A stretch of 7,999 bases of DNA from contig JAEUMC010000899.1 in assembly GCA_016793415.1 (NCBI GenBank), positions 1-7,999 of the forward strand, written 5' to 3'. Shown piece after piece: positions 5,110 to 7,999 of the stretch (the first letter of the stretch is position 1; every line of letters begins with the position of its first letter). The position numbers and the translations under genes were made by a program. The DNA comes from Devosia sp. (GTDB lineage Bacteria; Pseudomonadota; Alphaproteobacteria; Rhizobiales; Devosiaceae). The notes below the pieces were generated by a model that was not told the DNA's origin, ran no database searches, and worked only from the letters and a program-made list of their open reading frames with translations.

Positions 5110-7390
5110 ACCAAACCACCCGCAGCTCCTCTGCCAGTTCGCTCAACAGCTCTCCCTGCCGGAATCGAGCGAGGGCACTCGTGCGGCCCGCCGCGCCCAG
5201 CCGACGGGCAAGCGATCGATCGCGCGCCAGGGCCTCCACCTGCCGCTGCAGCTCGGGCTGCCCCGCCTCCCCAGTTGGGTAGAGATAGCCGGTGACCCCG
5301 GGTTCGATGATTTCCGCGGTACCACCGGCTGACGTTCCCAGCACCGGCAGGCCGAAGGCCATGGCCTCGGTGGTCACTCGGCCGAAGGCCTCGCCCCTGC
5401 CTTGTGCCGCACCCTGCGAGTTCATGACGAAGGCATCGCTCGCGAGGTAGAACGACGCGATCACCGACTGCTGCACATAGGTTCGGGCCGGAGACAGCAC
5501 GGCCCGCTCGTCTTCGGTCAGTTCCTTGAGAAGGGCCGAGCGGTCGGGGCGACCATGCATCCCGACGATCAGCAGCTTGATCGGGAGTTTGCGTGCCGCC
5601 GCCAGCCGGGCGATCGAGCCGATGAGCATTCGTTGCCCCTTTCTCGGCTCGAAGCTGCCCACACAAAGCAGGACGAAATCATCCTTCGACACACCAAGCC
5701 GCCTGCGAATGTCGTCGCGGCCGAGAACGACCGGACGTTGCCTGCGGGCTTGCGGTCTTGCCGGAAAGGGCAGCGAGGCGCGATCGGTCTGCTCGATGAA
5801 GCCATCGCTCAGCGGCGGATGCATGACGTGAACCCTGGGCGGCAACGCTGCGGCGGCCTGCCAGGCGGAGCGCGCCGCGGCGCTGTCGAAGATCGCCAGG
5901 GCCGCCAGGTGCAGCAGCTCAGCGGCGTGCGAGAACATCTCGACATCGATCTCGTGTACCCACCAGACCAGACGCTGCCCCACAAAGGGATTGCTGGCCA
6001 GGCACCGCCGCACCCAGGCGGCGGTCAGATCGCTTGCCGTATTGGCGATGACGGCGTCGGAGGCAGCCGCGACGGCAATGGCGTTTTCGATGGGGATCAG
6101 GGGCACGCCGAACTGACACGCCAGATTCCAGCCCTTCACGTCGTCCGCTGCCGTCGCCAGGCGGACCGTGGCGCCGCACTCCATCAGGGCCTGCGCGGTG
6201 TCCAGCAACAGCAGTGGCGCCCCGCTGCGCGACAGATCATGCGAAACCAGCAGGATCTTCCTGCCGGCATAGCCCGCACTGTCGCGAACCCGCGGCGCCG
6301 ACGCCTTCGGCAAGGTCGTCGTCAGTGTTTCCCGGGTGATCTCGTCCGGCCTGTCACCATCCGGCCGGCTGCCACGTTGACCGGCGACGACGAACAGACG
6401 ATCGCCGAGCCGGCCGGCGACCGGGATCTTGAGGGTGTACGGCAGCTGCCCCAGTATCGACCACCGATCCGCCACCGGATCGTAGGCTTGTATCGCGCCG
6501 GTCAGCCGCTGGTAGAATTCGTCCGGATCCTTGTAGATCTGCCCGCCGATCAGCAGGATGCGGCCGTCGACCACCACCGTCGAGGAGTCGCAGTGCGATA
6601 CGGCGATGGGAACGTCCGCCACGCTGCTCCAATCGCCCGAAGGATCGGACAGCTGGAAGGCCGATGAGAGGTAGATCTCCGGTGTTCGCCCCGTGCAGGT
6701 GCATTGGGGATCGCCTGCGATCGGCTGGAAATCGCCCTGCTGACCGCCGAACACGTAGAGAATATCGCCTACGACAGCGCTCGACCGGTGCATCCCGGCT
6801 ACCGGAATGGGCTGCTCGGCCCGCCAGCTTGCCTCGTCGGGGCGCCCCTCCGACACCGCAAGGCTCCAATGGTCGGCCCTTGCCGTCCAACGATCTTCGT
6901 CCGCGCCACCGACGACGTGCAGGCGCCCGCGCCAATACTGCATTGTGGCCGCGTAGCGAGGGGCCGGAACCGAAGGCAGCTCGCGCCAGCGATCCTCGCG
7001 GGCATCGTAGGAAAACACGTTCGGTACCGCGGGGCCGCACTGCGGCCCGAGCTGTCCTGACGCGAAGTAGATATGGCGGTGCCCATCCGAAGCGACCGCA
7101 CAGTGAGAATGCGCCAGTCCGGCAGGGGTAGCTATGCGGCCAACCCAGCGTTCCCTGCGCATGTCGAACACGAAGATTTCTTCGTTCGTCGCGTCCAGCG
7201 ATTTGTAGCCGCAGGCAACGTAGAGCAAGTCTCCGATCTGGGCGCCGCCGGCGTCCAGCAGCGGTTCGGGGCACGGCGCGGCGTTCGTCCATTCCAGTCC
7301 ATCCCGCGGCGCCCTCCGCCTGAGCCACCATGCCTCGGCCTCGCGCCCCCACCGCCTGGGGTTCTTCAGCCACGCAGAAACCCGGACCAT
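5108..7390 (-). CDS. Kelch beta-propeller fused to a GT4-like glycosyltransferase
   Basis: This 760-aa protein has two halves. Residues 33-355 hold six Kelch-like blades, starting near 33, 85, 138, 191, 257 and 313. Each has the usual hydrophobic strand and glycine pair (VVGG 159-162, VFGG 213-216, LIGG 280-283), and most have an aromatic ending such as DRW or DWS. Residues 378-760 form a GT-B fold glycosyltransferase: KILLVSHDLSRSGAPLLLL opens the N-lobe, CVGSFEPRKGQ (576-586) opens the C-lobe, and E667-x7-E675 followed by AMAFGLPVLGTSAGGTAEII is the retaining GT4-like donor-site signature. No signal peptide is seen, so the enzyme is probably cytoplasmic. The ATG at 7390 has GGGAG 5 nt upstream. 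Expected role: adding a sugar to an exported glycan, with the propeller binding an acceptor or partner. The pairing of these domains is unusual; the acceptor is unknown. Confidence 0.85.
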   Translation of the reverse strand: MVRVSAWLKNPRRWGREAEAWWLRRRAPRDGLEWTNAAPCPEPLLDAGGAQIGDLLYVACGYKSLDATNEEIFVFDMRRERWVGRIATPAGLAHSHCAVASDGHRHIYFASGQLGPQCGPAVPNVFSYDAREDRWRELPSVPAPRYAATMQYWRGRLHVVGGADEDRWTARADHWSLAVSEGRPDEASWRAEQPIPVAGMHRSSAVVGDILYVFGGQQGDFQPIAGDPQCTCTGRTPEIYLSSAFQLSDPSGDWSSVADVPIAVSHCDSSTVVVDGRILLIGGQIYKDPDEFYQRLTGAIQAYDPVADRWSILGQLPYTLKIPVAGRLGDRLFVVAGQRGSRPDGDRPDEITRETLTTTLPKASAPRVRDSAGYAGRKILLVSHDLSRSGAPLLLLDTAQALMECGATVRLATAADDVKGWNLACQFGVPLIPIENAIAVAAASDAVIANTASDLTAAWVRRCLASNPFVGQRLVWWVHEIDVEMFSHAAELLHLAALAIFDSAAARSAWQAAAALPPRVHVMHPPLSDGFIEQTDRASLPFPARPQARRQRPVVLGRDDIRRRLGVSKDDFVLLCVGSFEPRKGQRMLIGSIARLAAARKLPIKLLIVGMHGRPDRSALLKELTEDERAVLSPARTYVQQSVIASFYLASDAFVMNSQGAAQGRGEAFGRVTTEAMAFGLPVLGTSAGGTAEIIEPGVTGYLYPTGEAGQPELQRQVEALARDRSLARRLGAAGRTSALARFRQGELLSELAEELRVVW

Positions 7391-7450
7391 GCTGTCTCCC
7401 GGTCAGAAGCGGCACGGTACCGCCCGGCAGAAACCATAGCGCGCCATCAG

Positions 7451-7623
7451 ATGATCGACCATCGCAGGCGCCTGCTCCCTTGTCCCGACACTGTCGCGGG
7501 CTCGATCACCCGCAGCTCGATGAGAACGATCGCCGGCGGACCCCCGAGTTCGCCAGGGCGATCGCGCTGGCCGACGGCAGCAGCCGATCGGTGTTCGCTT
7601 TCATGATCTTCCAGGCCGACTAG
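7451..7623 (+). pseudogene. Probable 3' relic of a phage gene with a frame change near 7510
   Basis: No intact gene is called here, but the plus strand carries a coding signal. From 7510 to 7620 one frame reads LDENDRRRTPEFARAIALAD and then SVFAFMIFQAD before a TAG. My hand count of G+C at its three codon positions is 24/37, 18/37 and 33/37, the profile expected of a real coding frame in a GC-rich genome. From 7451 to 7510 the same kind of signal sits in another frame (MIDHRRRLLPCPDTVAGSIT; 16 of 20 third positions G or C), which suggests a frameshift near 7510. There is no binding site before the ATG at 7451. It may be the leftover end of a tail gene cut when the glycosyltransferase cassette entered. 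I do not recognise the family. A chance signal remains possible. Confidence 0.3.
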
Positions 7624-7625
7624 TC

Positions 7626-7644
7626 GCGCCGCAGGCTGCGGCGC
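7626..7644 (+). repeat. Perfect 8-bp stem-loop after the relic stop codon
   Basis: GCGCCGCA (7626-7633) pairs fully with TGCGGCGC (7637-7644) around the loop GGC. It starts two bases after the TAG at 7621-7623 and ends 12 bp before the endolysin binding site. The stem is very GC-rich, but CTCC follows rather than a T-run. It may be a weak or factor-dependent terminator, an RNA-stabilising hairpin, or a mark of the end of the lost gene. Confidence 0.45.
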
Positions 7645-7666
7645 CTCCTCAACATCGGAGACCCTC

Positions 7667-7999
7667 ATGGACCCCAACGTGCCCCGCGGCGCGGCGATGC
7701 TGCTCGATTTCATTGCCGGGCTCGAAACCAACCGGCCGGGCGAGGCCGGCTACCAGGCCATCATCGGCTATCGCAACGAGAAGCCCGGCACGCTGCCGAG
7801 GCCGATTACCGGGATGTCGCTCGAGGAGCTGCTGGCGGAGCAGAAGCGCTGGGTGAAGAACCTCAAGGCGCCGAGCGGCGCCGCGGGGCGCTACCAGATC
7901 ATCCGGCCGACCCTGCTCAGCCTCATTGCCGAGCTCGGGCTGCCGCTATCGGCGACCTTTACTCCCGAACTGCAGGATCGCCTCGGGTTCGCCCTGCTG
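7667..7999 (+). CDS. Lambda-R-like endolysin, 5' part only (runs off right edge)
   Basis: The 111 visible residues are the N-terminal part of a peptidoglycan-degrading lysis enzyme. GGAG at 7657-7660 lies 6 nt before the ATG. The pattern follows the phage lambda R endolysin group: MLLDFIAGLETN (11-22) resembles the lambda LDMLAWSEGTD segment, which places E20 as the likely catalytic Glu. GYQAIIGY (28-35) resembles GYDVIVGG, and GAAGRYQIIRPTLLSLIAELGL resembles the lambda GAGRYQL segment, followed by a TPELQDRLGFALL helix like the lambda SPKSQDAVAL helix. Lambda R is a lytic transglycosylase, so cleavage of the glycan strand is expected. A 15-residue Lys/Glu-rich insert (SLEELLAEQKRWVKN) sits where lambda has a loop. 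No signal peptide is seen, so a holin would be needed. Whether the rest of the gene is intact cannot be seen here. Confidence 0.8.
   Translation, partial: MDPNVPRGAAMLLDFIAGLETNRPGEAGYQAIIGYRNEKPGTLPRPITGMSLEELLAEQKRWVKNLKAPSGAAGRYQIIRPTLLSLIAELGLPLSATFTPELQDRLGFALL

Noticed and set aside
4795..5295. Plus-strand open frame crossing the gap between the two glycosyltransferases
   Set aside because: It overlaps both minus-strand genes, has mixed third-position base use and a Pro/Ala-rich tail typical of a shadow frame.
5402..6667. Plus-strand open frame (about 421 codons) opposite the Kelch-glycosyltransferase gene
   Set aside because: The minus-strand frame has clear Kelch and GT4 motifs and a good binding site. 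The plus-strand product has none.
7391..7450. Minus-strand short coding end just before the Kelch-glycosyltransferase start (MVDHLMARYGFCRAVPCRF, then stop)
   Set aside because: The stop does lie 12 bp before the ATG, like an operon junction, and local codon use is plausible. But the frame upstream loses the coding signal, no binding site precedes it, and the plus strand fits better from 7451 on.
4070..7460. Direct repeats (target duplication or attachment sites) at the two ends of the glycosyltransferase cassette
   Set aside because: By eye I found no repeat longer than a few bases shared between the region near 4070-4110 and that near 7440-7470.

Overview
The window looks like the distal end of a prophage (or a prophage-derived tail locus) in a GC-rich genome, with a host-modifying cassette set into it on the opposite strand. 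GC content, codon use and the style of the phage proteins suggest an alphaproteobacterium, possibly of the Hyphomicrobiales. That assignment is inference, because no ribosomal RNA or housekeeping gene is present.

Layout, left to right. (1) Bases 1-384, minus strand: the 5' part of a gene with a GTG start that runs off the left edge. It encodes a small protein with a membrane segment near each visible end and a Pro/Ala linker. (2) A divergent gap of 86 bp holds a perfect 15-bp palindrome. (3) Bases 471-4076, plus strand: four tightly packed tail-tip genes. These are a tail-collar protein, a small beta-rich protein, a tail fibre with three tandem repeats and a pyocin-knob-like domain, and a LamG-like lectin domain protein. 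Two junctions are ATGA stop/start overlaps, so the four genes probably form one translationally coupled operon for receptor binding. (4) Bases 4063-7390, minus strand: two glycosyltransferase genes, a GT-A-like enzyme of 256 aa and a 760-aa fusion of a six-bladed Kelch propeller to a GT-B (GT4-like) glycosyltransferase. They are separated by about 270 bp without a convincing gene. (5) Bases 7451-7623, plus strand: a coding-like stretch that changes frame near 7510 and ends in a stop followed by a strong stem-loop. It is probably the 3' relic of a phage gene. (6) Bases 7667-7999, plus strand: the 5' part of a lambda-R-like endolysin that runs off the right edge.

How the parts may work together: the plus-strand genes are late phage functions for host recognition and lysis. 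The two glycosyltransferases run against them, between the fibres and the endolysin, as a 'moron' cassette often does. The simplest reading is a lysogenic-conversion cassette that alters a surface glycan. Glycosylation of the neighbouring tail proteins is an alternative. The most unusual item is the Kelch-GT4 fusion. I saw no CRISPR array, tRNA, rRNA, insertion sequence, integrase or attachment site.
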